Assembly (NCBI GenBank): GCA_024103275.1
Contig: JAGFIV010000077.1
Span: 1 to 64,000, forward strand
Length of the DNA: 64,000 bases
Direction: 5' to 3'
Source of the DNA: Flavobacteriales bacterium
Lineage (GTDB): Bacteria; Bacteroidota; Bacteroidia; Flavobacteriales_F; PHOS-HE28
The notes under the pieces were generated by a model. It ran no database searches and was not told where the DNA came from. It saw only the letters and a list, made by a program, of their open reading frames with translations. Position numbers and translations under genes: made by a program. This document shows positions 8,480 through 17,355 of this stretch, piece by piece (positions within the stretch are counted from its first letter, which is position 1; each line of letters opens with the position of its first letter).

Positions 8480-9685
8480 ATGCAAACCATGGACAACTTC
8501 AACTTCAAGGGGCGCAAGGCGCTGGTGCGCGTGGACCTGAACGTGCCGCTCGACGCGCAGTTCAAGGTGACGGACGACACGCGTGCACGGGCCATCGTGC
8601 CCACGGTGCGAAAGATCCTTCAAGACGGCGGCAGCGCCATCCTGATGAGCCACTTGGGAAGGCCCAAGGGCAAGGTGGACCCGGCCATGAGCCTGCGGCC
8701 GGTGGCCAAGCACCTGGAAGGCTTGCTGGGCCTGCCGGTGCAGTTCGCCGCCGACTGCGTCGGTGATGAGGCGCGCGGCAAGGCCGCCGCCCTGCGGCCC
8801 GGAGAGGTGCTGTTGTTGGAGAACCTGCGCTTCCATCCCGAGGAAGAAAAGGGCGATGAGGCCTTCAGCAAGGCGCTGGCATCCCTGGGCGACGTGTACG
8901 TGAACGATGCGTTCGGCACGGCCCACAGGGCCCATGCCAGCACCACCATCGTGGCCAGGTTCTTCCCCGCCGACAAGCTCTTCGGCTACTTGATGGCCGG
9001 CGAGCTGGCCAGCCTTACGCGGGTGCTGGACCGGCCCGAGAAGCCGCTTTGCGCCATCGTGGGCGGTGCCAAGGTGAGCAGCAAGATCGAGGTGTTGCGC
9101 AACATGCTGGGCAAGTGCGACGAGGTGGTCATCGGGGGAGGCATGGCCTTCACCTTCATCAAGGCCCAGGGCGGCCAAGTGGGCGGATCGCTGGTGGAGG
9201 ATGACCACCTGGGGACCGCCAAGGACATCCTGGCCGCGGCGGCCGAAAAGGGGGTGAAACTGCACCTGCCCGCAGACTCCGTGGTGGCCGACGCCTTTGC
9301 CGACAACGCCAACACCGACGTGTGCGCCGCCAACGCCATCCCCGACGGGTGGATGGGCCTGGACATCGGCCCGCGGACCGTGGCGGCCTTCGCCGACGTG
9401 GTGAAGCGCGCACGGACCATCCTCTGGAACGGGCCCATGGGCGTGTTCGAGATGGCCAGCTTCCAGCAGGGCACCAAGGCCGTGGCACAGGCGGTGGCAC
9501 AGGCCACGGCGGCGGGCGCCTATTCGCTGGTGGGCGGCGGTGACAGCGTGGCAGCCGTGAACCGCTTCGGCTTTGCCGGCAAGGTGAGCTACGTAAGCAC
9601 CGGCGGCGGGGCGATGCTCGAATACCTGGAGGGGAAGGTGCTGCCCGGAGTTGCTGCCATCCGGCAGGAACGGCACGGAGTTTGA
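8480..9685 (+). CDS. pgk: Phosphoglycerate kinase
   Basis: 401 residues, the usual bacterial length. It catalyses ATP formation from 1,3-bisphosphoglycerate in glycolysis. Motifs: RVDLNVPLD near the N-terminus, [46 protein letters not shown], the nucleotide-binding WNGPMGVFE, and GGGDSVAAV with [13 protein letters not shown] at the C-terminus. The open frame extends to 8357, but the family N-terminus and the promoter at 8468 place the start at 8480 or 8489 (MDNFNFKG). If the message is leaderless, 8489 is also plausible. Cytosolic. Confidence 0.95.
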   Translation: MQTMDNFNFKGRKALVRVDLNVPLDAQFKVTDDTRARAIVPTVRKILQDGGSAILMSHLGRPKGKVDPAMSLRPVAKHLEGLLGLPVQFAADCVGDEARGKAAALRPGEVLLLENLRFHPEEEKGDEAFSKALASLGDVYVNDAFGTAHRAHASTTIVARFFPADKLFGYLMAGELASLTRVLDRPEKPLCAIVGGAKVSSKIEVLRNMLGKCDEVVIGGGMAFTFIKAQGGQVGGSLVEDDHLGTAKDILAAAAEKGVKLHLPADSVVADAFADNANTDVCAANAIPDGWMGLDIGPRTVAAFADVVKRARTILWNGPMGVFEMASFQQGTKAVAQAVAQATAAGAYSLVGGGDSVAAVNRFGFAGKVSYVSTGGGAMLEYLEGKVLPGVAAIRQERHGV

Positions 9686-9739
9686 ACAAGGCCGCGCCCG
9701 TCAATCCGGTTCATCGGAAGCTGCCGCAGGCGCGGCAAA

Positions 9740-9747
9740 TACCTTTG
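9740..9747 (+). promoter_or_regulatory. -7 element (TACCTTTG)
   Basis: Exact match to TAnnTTTG, 15 bases before the ATG at 9763. It indicates a separate transcript for the secreted coiled-coil protein downstream of pgk. Confidence 0.6.
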
Positions 9748-9762
9748 CCCTGCATAAAAACC

Positions 9763-10665
9763 ATGATCATGCACACCAACCGCATTCTCGGCACCGCCGC
9801 ATTCCTGATCGCCACCCTGCCGGCACTTCGCGCTCAGATGCTGAAGGACGGTACCTCGTTGACATGGGACAAAGTGATCACGGTCAGCCAAGCCACCATA
9901 CAGGGTGACGGGGCCACGTATGCAGGCTTGTCGGTACCCGTGTATGAGGCCAAGGCCGCGCAGGTGTGGGACCTGTTGAAGACGGAGCTGCCGGGGGCCG
10001 TTTTCCGCAAGGAAGGCCAGCTGATGAAGGCCAGCGGGGTGAGCTTCAACAGCGCCCTGTCCAGTCCCGTGGACATCGTGGCCAAGGCCGAGGATGTGAA
10101 GAAGATGAACATGGCCACGCTTTCCATGGCCTTCCTGTCACCGGGCACCTCCACCGTGGTGGAGAATGAGGCGCTGAGCCCGGCATTGCGTGAGCTGTCG
10201 GTGAAACTGAACAAGGCCGTGGTGCAACGCCAGATCAATGAGTGGAGCAAGAAGCTGGGCAAGGCGGACAGCAAGACCGAAAGCGCCGCCAAGACGCAGG
10301 ACAAGGCCCAGTCGCGGCTGAACAAGGCGCAGGCCAACCTGGAGAAGATCACCAAGGAAAAGAGCAAGCTGCAAAACCAGCATGCGGTGATGCAGAAGGA
10401 GATCGACCTGTACAACCAAAAGTGGACGCTGGGCCAGGACCCGAGGGATTTCAAGAAGCTGACCAAAGCGCGGGCGAAGATCACGAAGAACGAGTCGCAG
10501 ATGGCCAAGCTGATGGACAAGGAGGCGAAGGCGCAAAAGGAGATGACCAAAAGCACGGGCAGCCTGCCGGACGCGCAAAAGGCCAAGGAAGAAAGGGCGG
10601 CTGCACAAGCCGAGGTGCAACGCACCGTGGATGCTTTGCAACGCAAGCTGGAGAACATCCGGTAG
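9763..10665 (+). CDS. Secreted protein with long C-terminal coiled coil, function unknown
   Basis: 300 residues. I do not recognise a named family. A signal peptide (cleavage near LPALRAQ) precedes a small globular domain of about 110 residues (WDKVITVSQATIQGD, then VYEAKAAQVWDLL). From about residue 150 to the end the sequence is charged and heptad-like (KKLGKADSKTESAAKTQDKA and following), predicted to form a long periplasmic coiled coil. A promoter-like TACCTTTG lies 15 bases upstream, and the gene is separate from pgk. ATGs at 9763 and 9769 are both possible. Periplasmic location is inferred from the signal peptide. Confidence 0.7.
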   Translation: MIMHTNRILGTAAFLIATLPALRAQMLKDGTSLTWDKVITVSQATIQGDGATYAGLSVPVYEAKAAQVWDLLKTELPGAVFRKEGQLMKASGVSFNSALSSPVDIVAKAEDVKKMNMATLSMAFLSPGTSTVVENEALSPALRELSVKLNKAVVQRQINEWSKKLGKADSKTESAAKTQDKAQSRLNKAQANLEKITKEKSKLQNQHAVMQKEIDLYNQKWTLGQDPRDFKKLTKARAKITKNESQMAKLMDKEAKAQKEMTKSTGSLPDAQKAKEERAAAQAEVQRTVDALQRKLENIR

Positions 10666-10711
10666 ACGTCCGGACCCCCGATCGGCCATTACTGAAAAAA
10701 CCAGCTATGAC

Positions 10712-11035
10712 ATGGCAACCTTTGAACTGTATACCGACAAGGCGGGCGAATACCGTTTCCGGCTGAAGGCCGCCAACGGCGAGATCATTCTGGCCAGCGA
10801 AGGATACACGGCCAAGGCCTCGGCCCTGAACGGCATCGGGAGCGTGAAGAAGCACGCGGCCGACGATGCCAATTACGAGTGCAAGACCACGGCCGCGGGC
10901 GCTTCCTTCAACCTGCTGGCCGCCAACCACCAGGTGATCGGCAGCAGCCAGGTGTACACGAGTGAGCAAGGCCGGGACAAGGGCATCGAGAGCGTGAAGA
11001 AGAACGCACCCGGCGCCGAGGTGAAGGAAGTGTGA
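10712..11035 (+). CDS. YegP-like DUF1508 protein with two repeats
   Basis: 107 residues made of two tandem copies of the DUF1508 module (first FELYTDKAGEYRFRLKAANGEIILASEGYTAK, given here by its key words FELYTDKAGEYRF and GEIILASEGY; second TTAAGASFNLLAANHQVIGSS with VIGSSQVYTSEQ). Each module has the 'GI-SVKK-A' ending (GIGSVKKHA, GIESVKKNA). These are small cytosolic proteins of unknown function that occur as dimers or internal duplications, as in E. coli YegP. ATG at 10712 gives the family's MATFELY start. Expressed rightward; it converges with the large T9SS gene 12 bases away. Confidence 0.85.
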   Translation: MATFELYTDKAGEYRFRLKAANGEIILASEGYTAKASALNGIGSVKKHAADDANYECKTTAAGASFNLLAANHQVIGSSQVYTSEQGRDKGIESVKKNAPGAEVKEV

Positions 11036-11047
11036 CGGGCTGAGGGA

Positions 11048-14000
11048 TCAGCGGATCAGGTTCACGTGGCCGTACAGGGTGCGGCTCTGCCCGGTCGTTT
11101 CACGGAAGTCCACGCGCCAGACGTAGGTGTCCACCGGGGAATCGTGCCCGCCATAGCGCCCGTCCCATCCTTCCTCCTGGCGTTCGGAGGAAAAGATCAG
11201 TTCACCCCAGCGGTTGAAGATCATCAGCCGGAATTCGGCCAGCTCCGTCGCCAGCACGCGGAAGCGGTCGTTGATGCCGTCGTGGTTGGGGGTGAAGGTG
11301 TTCGGCACGAACAGGTTGCCGCGCACGTAGATGGTCACTTGGTCGAAAGCCAGGCAGCCATTGCCATCGGTCAGTTCCACGGTGTAGGTGGTGGTGGCCT
11401 CCGGCGATGCCACCGGGTCGGGGCAGGTCCCGCAACTCAGGGAACTGTCCGGGGACCAGCTGAGGGTGCCGGTGCCGAATGCGTGGAGTTGGGCGCTTTG
11501 GCCCCGGTCAATGGTGCTTTCCTGGGCGGCGGAGACCCAGGCGGGCGGGTAGAGCGCCACGGAAAGGGAGGCGGTATCCTGGCATCCGAGGTCGTTGGAC
11601 ACCACCACGGTGTAGAGGCCGGCCTGCGCGGGGTCCAATTCCAGCAGGTCCGTGCCGGAGGAAACCGGCCACCAGGCGTAATGGCTGCCGCCGTCGGCAT
11701 GCAATACCAAGGGTTCGCCCGGGCAGACCGTGGTGTCCGGCCAGGCGCTGGCGTTCACCTCCTGCACATCCACGAAGGCCGTGGCGGTGGCCGTGCCGCA
11801 GGCATTGCCCACCACGACGACATACGTGGTGGGAACATCCGGCGACACCCACGGGTCGGCCACGCCAAGATCCTCGATCCCCGGTGCCGCCTGCCAGGCA
11901 TAACTGGTGCCCCCGCTGGCGTGCAGTTGTACCTGTCCGCCCAGGCAGATCGCCGTGTCCCCGACCACGGGCACCGGCGGGCCGTCCAGGACAAACACGT
12001 GGACGGAATCCTGCACCAGGCATCCTTCCGGCGTGGTGATCAGCACGGTGTATAGCGTGGTGTCGTCCGGTGATGCGGTGGGCGTGGCCGACGTGGGGTC
12101 GTCCAGGCCGGCCGCCGGCGTCCAGGCATAGCTGCCACCGCCCGTGGCCGACAATTGCACCCCCTGCCCCTGGCACCCCGTCGCATCGTCACCGGCCCCT
12201 GCGCCCGACAGGTCCACCAAGGCCACCTCCACGCTGGCCGAGTCGGAGCCGCAATCATTCGTCACCACCACGGTGTAGGACGTGTTGCCCGTGGGAAGGG
12301 CCATGACGGTCTGTGCATCAGATCCGGCAAGCCCCGGGGCGGCAAGCCACTGGAAGGACAGGCCGCCGTGGGCGTTGAGCTGCACCGAATCGCCGGGGCA
12401 TGCCGGCGGCACCGGGTCGATGGAGGCGGTGGGAAGCGGCAGGATGGTGACCTCGGTATAGGCCGTGTCATTGCTCAGGCACACGTCCTCCGAGCTGAGC
12501 ACCAGGCGCACGGTGTACGTGCCGGGTGCCGTGTAGGTGTGGTCCGGCTCAAAGGCCACCGTGTCGGTGCCGTCGCCGAAATCCCATTCGAAGATGGAGC
12601 CGCCTGAGCTGAGGTTGAGGAAGGAAACGGTGGCCCCGGGCAGGCAGGCAAAGGAGGGCCCGTCCACCTCCACGTGGGCGGTGGGCTGGATCAGGTCGAA
12701 CTTGAACACGCCGAGGTTGCAGTTGAACGACCCGTTGGTGGTGGACCAGGCCGTGGGCGTGGTGGGGAAATCATCCTGGCCCAAGCAGCCGGCACATACG
12801 GCCTGGTACACGGTGCCGTGCTTGTCGAAGCGCGATGTGCCCCCGTCCACATGCTCACGGCTCGAAGGGCCGCCGAAGAAGGTGGCATAGTTCAATGCCG
12901 CCGCATCCTGCTCCAGTACCAGCAGGTAAAAGTCGTTCCCGTCCGTGGTGGGCTGGAAGGCATCGGCGGACACGGGCAGGCCGACGGTGGTGCTGGAGAC
13001 CCCTTGCGCATAGTTGTTTACCGTGCCGCCCCAGCCGCTGAGATAGATCTGCCCGCAATCGCTGACCAGGAAGGCGGAAGGGGAGACGTCATGCACGCTC
13101 CCGGACCCGATGACCGTGGACCAGAGCGTAGAGGACAGGCCGTTGTCCAGCTTGTGGATGAACTGGCTGCTCCCGGGGTTGGCATACACCCCTGCCGAAA
13201 CAGGGTAGGCGCCGTGCGTCTGGCCCACCACATACACCTGGTCGTCCAGGTCCAACTGCACGAAATAGCTTTGGTCATACTCCGCCGTGCCCAGGTAGGT
13301 GGCGGAAAGCAACTGGCCCAGGTCGCCGCTCCAACGTTCCACGTGCCCGTCGGTCAGCCCTTGCATGGTGGGGTGGAGCGGGGTGCCCGGCGTGGCCAGG
13401 TCGCCGCTGGTGGTGCCGCCGGTGGTGTATATGCGGCCGCTGGAATCAAACTGCACGCCGTAGCCGCTGTCGGCGCCGCTTCCCCCGTAGAACGTGGCCT
13501 GTAGTGCCGATAGCCCCGGGTCCATCCGGAAGATGTACGCATCCTGCACGCCCCCGAAGGTGGGCTGCGGCGCATTCGGGCTCACCGGGATGTCGCTGCT
13601 TTGCGTGGAGGTGCATACCACGGGCCAGCCCTGTGCGTCCAGGGCGATCTCGCCGCGGAAATGGTCGCCGTAGTTGTGCGCCAGGGCCAGCGTGTTGTTC
13701 AACCCGTCGTTGCCGCTTCCGCCCACGTAGGTGCAGGCCACCAGCGAGGTGGCATCGGCGGAGAAGTGGGCCACGATGATGTCGGTGCCGTTCGGGTGCC
13801 CGTAGCCATATCCGCTGTTGATGCCCGCCCAGCCGGTGGGGCCGCTGGTGGAAATGGCCGTGCCGCCATGGAAGGCCGGGCCATGCACCCCCGGCGTGGT
13901 GGGGAAGTCCAGCGAACTGGTGCTGCCCAGCACGTACAGCTCGTCGTTGCCGTTCACCACCAGGCTGTGCGGCGATTCATTCGAGGCCCCGCCCAGGTAG

Positions 14001-14917
14001 GTGCTCCAGGCCAGCGAAGTGCCGTCCGGGGAAAACTTGCTGATGCCGATGTCGATGGTGCCGCCGTTGAAGGCGGGGTCGAGCACGCCGGTGGTCACGG
14101 GATAGCCCGTCCCGAAGACGATGCCGCCCCCGTACAGATGCCCGCTGTTGTCATAGGTGGCGGTGAAGCCGAAGTTGTCCGCCGTGCTTCCGGAATAGCT
14201 CGCGAAGGTGAGCGTGGGATCGATCACCAATGGAAGCGTGGGGTCGTGGCCATCGGGCAATGCGAAGGACACCAGGTTCCCTTCCAGATGGAAATGGCAG
14301 GGCACCATCTTGCGGCCCCGGTCCGTTTGCTGGTATGCGGCGAGCCCGCCCTCGGTCATGGTGCCCGCCGTGGTCTCCACCACCAGCCGTCCCTCTTCCA
14401 GATGCAGGCGGTCCTGTCCCTCGTAGCGCATGACGATCTGTGTGGGGTCGCCGCCCGGGGCGACCACGAAGCTGTATTTCAGCCCCTCGCGCCCGTCCAC
14501 CTCCAGGTCGATCCCCGGATAAAGGCCCTTCATGCGCACCAGCCCGTACACGGCGCAGCCGGTGCCCCAGACGGAAGGGTCGTTGCCCAGGAAGAAATTC
14601 TCGTAATGCCCCAGCCGTTTGTCGCCCAGCGGGACCGCGTGCCCGGCACCCACGAAGGTGGCCCGGTAGGCATGGGCATGCGCCGGTGCGACAGGTTCGT
14701 TTTCCGCATGGCCGTGGTGCAGGTGCGCACCCCCGGAGCGCAGGGTGAAGGTGAACGCGCCGCGTTCCACGAACAGGACGCCGCCGGGCACCAGCGTGCG
14801 GAAGGCCACCTGTTCAGGCCACTGGCCCTTGTTCTCCGTGAACCGTGCCACGGGTGGATCTGCGCCCAGCGCGGGCACGGAAGCGGCAAGCAGGAGTATG
14901 GAGAGGAAATGGCGCAC
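11048..14917 (-). CDS. Large T9SS substrate: SBBP repeats, PKD domain, gliding-type C-terminus
   Basis: About 1289 residues. The start is taken as GTG at 14917, giving a clean signal peptide (MRHFLSILLLAASVPALGA); the open frame continues to a TTG at 14944. An N-terminal DUF7948-like domain (TENKGQWPEQVAFR) is followed by SBBP-type beta-propeller repeats (YLGGASNESPHSLVV and similar), a PKD domain (FEWDFGDGTDTVAFEPDHTY), several Ig-like modules of the 'C-G--VQL-A-GG-SYAW' type, and a type B T9SS C-terminal domain (NTFTPNHDGINDRFRV, IFNRWGELIF). This predicts export through the Por/T9SS secreton to the cell surface or beyond. An adhesin or cell-surface role is inferred. Confidence 0.9.
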   Translation of the reverse strand: MRHFLSILLLAASVPALGADPPVARFTENKGQWPEQVAFRTLVPGGVLFVERGAFTFTLRSGGAHLHHGHAENEPVAPAHAHAYRATFVGAGHAVPLGDKRLGHYENFFLGNDPSVWGTGCAVYGLVRMKGLYPGIDLEVDGREGLKYSFVVAPGGDPTQIVMRYEGQDRLHLEEGRLVVETTAGTMTEGGLAAYQQTDRGRKMVPCHFHLEGNLVSFALPDGHDPTLPLVIDPTLTFASYSGSTADNFGFTATYDNSGHLYGGGIVFGTGYPVTTGVLDPAFNGGTIDIGISKFSPDGTSLAWSTYLGGASNESPHSLVVNGNDELYVLGSTSSLDFPTTPGVHGPAFHGGTAISTSGPTGWAGINSGYGYGHPNGTDIIVAHFSADATSLVACTYVGGSGNDGLNNTLALAHNYGDHFRGEIALDAQGWPVVCTSTQSSDIPVSPNAPQPTFGGVQDAYIFRMDPGLSALQATFYGGSGADSGYGVQFDSSGRIYTTGGTTSGDLATPGTPLHPTMQGLTDGHVERWSGDLGQLLSATYLGTAEYDQSYFVQLDLDDQVYVVGQTHGAYPVSAGVYANPGSSQFIHKLDNGLSSTLWSTVIGSGSVHDVSPSAFLVSDCGQIYLSGWGGTVNNYAQGVSSTTVGLPVSADAFQPTTDGNDFYLLVLEQDAAALNYATFFGGPSSREHVDGGTSRFDKHGTVYQAVCAGCLGQDDFPTTPTAWSTTNGSFNCNLGVFKFDLIQPTAHVEVDGPSFACLPGATVSFLNLSSGGSIFEWDFGDGTDTVAFEPDHTYTAPGTYTVRLVLSSEDVCLSNDTAYTEVTILPLPTASIDPVPPACPGDSVQLNAHGGLSFQWLAAPGLAGSDAQTVMALPTGNTSYTVVVTNDCGSDSASVEVALVDLSGAGAGDDATGCQGQGVQLSATGGGSYAWTPAAGLDDPTSATPTASPDDTTLYTVLITTPEGCLVQDSVHVFVLDGPPVPVVGDTAICLGGQVQLHASGGTSYAWQAAPGIEDLGVADPWVSPDVPTTYVVVVGNACGTATATAFVDVQEVNASAWPDTTVCPGEPLVLHADGGSHYAWWPVSSGTDLLELDPAQAGLYTVVVSNDLGCQDTASLSVALYPPAWVSAAQESTIDRGQSAQLHAFGTGTLSWSPDSSLSCGTCPDPVASPEATTTYTVELTDGNGCLAFDQVTIYVRGNLFVPNTFTPNHDGINDRFRVLATELAEFRLMIFNRWGELIFSSERQEEGWDGRYGGHDSPVDTYVWRVDFRETTGQSRTLYGHVNLIR

Positions 14918-14956
14918 GCAGATAGTGGGGAACGACCAACCCAAGCTAAAGACACC

Positions 14957-14964
14957 CCAAGTTA
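14957..14964 (-). promoter_or_regulatory. -7-like element (TAACTTGG on the minus strand)
   Basis: Lies 40 bases upstream of the GTG at 14917. A nearly identical 16-base string (TAACTT, any base, GGGTGTCTT) occurs upstream of the next T9SS gene at 16223-16230, which suggests a shared promoter design for these two surface proteins. The match to TAnnTTTG is imperfect. Confidence 0.35.
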
Positions 14965-15033
14965 GGCACAGGTTGCTTCACCGGCCACCCGCTGTACCCA
15001 AAGGTCATCCGCAAGGGACCCCGCCGGCTGCGG

Positions 15034-16083
15034 TTACTGCACCACCACCTTTTCATGGCACACGTCCTCCTGATCGCTGATGCGCAACAGGTACGTGCCC
15101 TTGCCGAAGCGCGCCAGGTCGATCTCCTCGCTCTGCTGGCCTTGGGCCAGCGGCCGCTGGAAGAGCAGCTTGCCCACCGCATCGTACACCGAGTAGAAGC
15201 TGCCCACGGTGAGCGGGCCGGGGAAGGTCATGGTGACGCGGCCGGTGGTGGGGTTGGGTGTGATCACGATACGATTGGCCGATACACCGGTTCCGGACTG
15301 GCCAACAGTATATTGATCCGTGAAGAAGGAGGAGTAAACCGTGTCCATTCCATTGTATCTGACCTCTATGTTCAATAACGGCACCCTGGTTCCCGGTGTT
15401 GCGAAAAAGTACTGATCGACGAACGACCAGTAATCAAATTGAATTGGAGAGTGGGGGTCCGTGGTGCCATGATCCAGATACTCCATGCGATGCACCAGTA
15501 GCACGTTATCAATGCTGGCGTGAGGCAGGAGCAAGGTGCCGAACCCAACGCCATCGCACTGCACCAGGCCATCTTCATGGAAAGGCAAACCAACCTCGGC
15601 GCCTTGGCAGAAGAACGGCATGGTGGTGGAGGTTCCCATTGTACAGGGAAACGGTATTTGCATGTTTGGTCCGTGGCAATTGCCATCAGCCATTGCATCA
15701 TACCACCATCCCGTACAATAAACCCCCGTGTCCCTCAATGAATAGTAGTAAGCGTAGTACAGTGCGGAATCATTCATTTCAGCAACGGTGGAACTGAACG
15801 GTGCATTGGCCCCGGGAGGCCCATACGTCATGGGTGTTCCTTCCTGGGCGAAAGTTGCACCCGTATAATCCCAGATCAAGTCATAGCCCATAGCAGGCAC
15901 CATCTGTTGTCCGCCGTAATGGGCCATGTATGAAATTCCAGGAACGGGACCATAGTTGCTGCTGTCCAGTGTCGGTTGGGCCTGAACGTTGGTAAGGATG
16001 GGGAAGAAGCCGAGCACGAGCGCTTGAAGAACCCTCTGTCCCTTTAGGGTCTTCTGCAAGGGAACCCCGGAGGACTGAGCCAT
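15034..16083 (-). CDS. Secreted protein with type A T9SS sorting domain
   Basis: 349 residues. A signal peptide (VLQALVLGFFPILTNVQAQ) leads a roughly 235-residue passenger of unknown fold, rich in Tyr/Trp (LIWDYTGATFAQEGTPMTYG; SLRDTGVYCTGWWYD). The last 75 or so residues are a type A T9SS sorting domain (VITPNPTTGRVTMTFPG, YSVYDAVGKLLF, GTYLLRISDQ, ending EKVVVQ). T9SS cargoes of this type are exported and often anchored to A-LPS. The passenger shows no enzyme motif I recognise. ATG at 16083 is preferred to the GTG at 16221 because it puts the signal peptide near the N-terminus. A promoter-like TAACTTCG lies at 16223-16230. Confidence 0.82.
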   Translation of the reverse strand: MAQSSGVPLQKTLKGQRVLQALVLGFFPILTNVQAQPTLDSSNYGPVPGISYMAHYGGQQMVPAMGYDLIWDYTGATFAQEGTPMTYGPPGANAPFSSTVAEMNDSALYYAYYYSLRDTGVYCTGWWYDAMADGNCHGPNMQIPFPCTMGTSTTMPFFCQGAEVGLPFHEDGLVQCDGVGFGTLLLPHASIDNVLLVHRMEYLDHGTTDPHSPIQFDYWSFVDQYFFATPGTRVPLLNIEVRYNGMDTVYSSFFTDQYTVGQSGTGVSANRIVITPNPTTGRVTMTFPGPLTVGSFYSVYDAVGKLLFQRPLAQGQQSEEIDLARFGKGTYLLRISDQEDVCHEKVVVQ

Positions 16084-16370
16084 CCCAGGAACGGGGCTCC
16101 ATGCGTGCGGCAATGCATGTGGATGACGGGCTCCCATTTGCGAAGGGTTGGTGTGCCAAACCCGGTTCACCTTTCCGCAAGGAATCGACGAGCCAGCGGT
16201 TGACCAACAACACCAAGACACCCGAAGTTAGCCAGATGCTGCCTCCTTGCGCGATCAACGTCGTGCAAAAACGCACGTAGTTCATCCTGCCGGAGGTCGA
16301 AAAAGGGTGTTCGTCCGGGTGGAATGAAAAACCACTTGATAGGTCAACACCGTTGACTACACTTGCCCCC
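16084..16370. other. Intergenic leader of the T9SS gene
   Basis: Contains the candidate leftward promoter (TAACTTCG at 16223-16230), giving a leader of about 130-140 bases. I see no gene in it. Confidence 0.4.
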
Positions 16371-16530
16371 ACCTCGGCGCTCGGCTATGCCGAGTGCCCG
16401 TTCCCTCCGGCCTCTGGCCGTTTCTCGCTGTTTCATCATTGGCCGAACAGCTTGATCGGGCTTTCGGGGTGGGCGCTGCTGTAGGCATGATGTTCCGGCA
16501 AGGTAAACAACCGGCCACAAGCTGCTTCCG
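16371..16530 (-). repeat. Dispersed repeat copy A: probable transposase tail plus REP-like palindrome
   Basis: On the minus strand this encodes a short peptide tail, FTLPEHHAYSSAHPESPIKL then FGQ and stop, followed by a conserved 3' flank and a palindrome (CTCGGC / GCCGAG at 16379-16395). About 140 bases are roughly 90% identical by eye to an inverted copy at about 30525-30655. The 'EHYAYSSA' type ending resembles the C-terminus of REP-associated tyrosine transposases (RAYTs); that identity is an inference. The reading frame upstream has no conserved protein, so this is a relic. Confidence 0.55.
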
Positions 16531-16644
16531 CCGAAGGTGTGAGGGAGGAGGTGTGCAGTGGCTGGTGAATGGTGGTCGGTGATCTGGAATGCCTGGCGCA
16601 CCTGTTCACTGATGATCGGTTGCCGACCTCGCAGACCGTGGCCT

Positions 16645-16941
16645 TCAAGGCCCGAAGCGAGAACTGGGCTTTCGGCTGGTGTGGCGCACTTGATAGATGG
16701 TGATCACATCATCATCCACGGTGTAGACCACACGATATCGGGAAAATCCCCTCACCAGCACATGTCGGTAAATGCCTTTTCGGACCTGAAAGCTTGGGGT
16801 ATCCCGGATCTGCCTAAGCGTTCTCTCCAACGCATTTGTGAAGCGTTCACCCAATCCAGGTGATTGGCCTTCATACCACAACTTGATCGCTTCAGCCTCC
16901 TCCTGAGCCTCATCGCGGACCACCAAGGCATACGCCCTCAT
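16645..16941 (-). CDS. ParE/RelE-family toxin
   Basis: 98 residues of the RelE/ParE superfamily. Characteristic features are the N-terminal helix pair (EEAEAIKLWYEGQSPGLGERF), 'PSFQVRKGIYRHVLVRGFSRYRVVYTVDDD' key words VRKGIYRHVL and YRVVYTVDDDVITIYQVRHTSR, and a short C-terminal tail. ParE toxins usually poison DNA gyrase. The gene overlaps its antitoxin by 4 bases (ATGA), with the antitoxin first, which is classic for type II modules. It is clearly paralogous to the toxin at 31796-32092 (shared KGIYR, YRVVY and QVRHTSR). It seems intact. Confidence 0.88.
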   Translation of the reverse strand: MRAYALVVRDEAQEEAEAIKLWYEGQSPGLGERFTNALERTLRQIRDTPSFQVRKGIYRHVLVRGFSRYRVVYTVDDDVITIYQVRHTSRKPSSRFGP

Positions 16942-17174
16942 TTCCCGAGGTTCCGCAGCCGCGCGATCGATTCCTCCAAGGTGTAGGAAGTGCCTTCGCC
17001 CCGCAGGTGGCGTTCCCGCCGTTTATCCAGCTCCGCAAGCTCCTCCTCCGTGAAATCGTCTTCCACGGTCGGATCCTCCCGTCGCAGGAGCATCCTGATC
17101 GCCTCCAGCACGTTGATGTTCCGTTCCTGATCGAGCAGTCTCTTGATCTCGGCTTGAAGCTGTAAGGCGGTCAT
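16938..17174 (-). CDS. Antitoxin of the ParE module
   Basis: 78 residues. A helical N-terminus (MTALQLQAEIKRLLDQERNI) is followed by an acidic linker (DPTVEDDFTEEELAELDKRR) and a toxin-binding type tail (HLRGEGTSYTLEESIARLRN). This resembles the addiction-module component family found beside ParE toxins in Bacteroidota. ATG at 17174 is chosen over the longer open frame starting at 17396, which runs through a palindrome and the purF promoter. The same acidic DDFT-EE-AELD-RR and S-YT-E blocks are in the antitoxin at 31554-31799. Autoregulation is likely but no operator is obvious. Confidence 0.82.
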   Translation of the reverse strand: MTALQLQAEIKRLLDQERNINVLEAIRMLLRREDPTVEDDFTEEELAELDKRRERHLRGEGTSYTLEESIARLRNLGK

Positions 17175-17210
17175 GGCGGTTTGAACGTCCTGTAAAGATA
17201 GGGGGCAGCT

Positions 17211-17264
17211 CCTTTCCCGTTCCCCCAGGGTCCCTTGCGGGTGGCCCTGAGGGAACGGGAAAGG
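17211..17264. repeat. Nested palindrome between antitoxin and purF
   Basis: Perfect 14-bp inverted arms at 17211-17224 (CCTTTCCCGTTCCC) and 17251-17264, with an inner 5-bp stem (CAGGG / CCCTG). It sits in the divergent intergenic region upstream of the purF promoter. REP-like element or transcription attenuator are both possible. Confidence 0.6.
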
Positions 17265-17321
17265 GAGGCTTTGGCAAGCAGACCGTCGCCGGGCAGGAAG
17301 GAAAGCCTGGCCCCACCGCCA

Positions 17322-17329
17322 TACATTTG
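17322..17329 (+). promoter_or_regulatory. -7 element (TACATTTG) of purF
   Basis: Exact TAnnTTTG match, 26 bases before the purF ATG. Confidence 0.6.
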
Positions 17330-17355
17330 CAGCCCGGCCTAGTGCCGCGGGCTTC

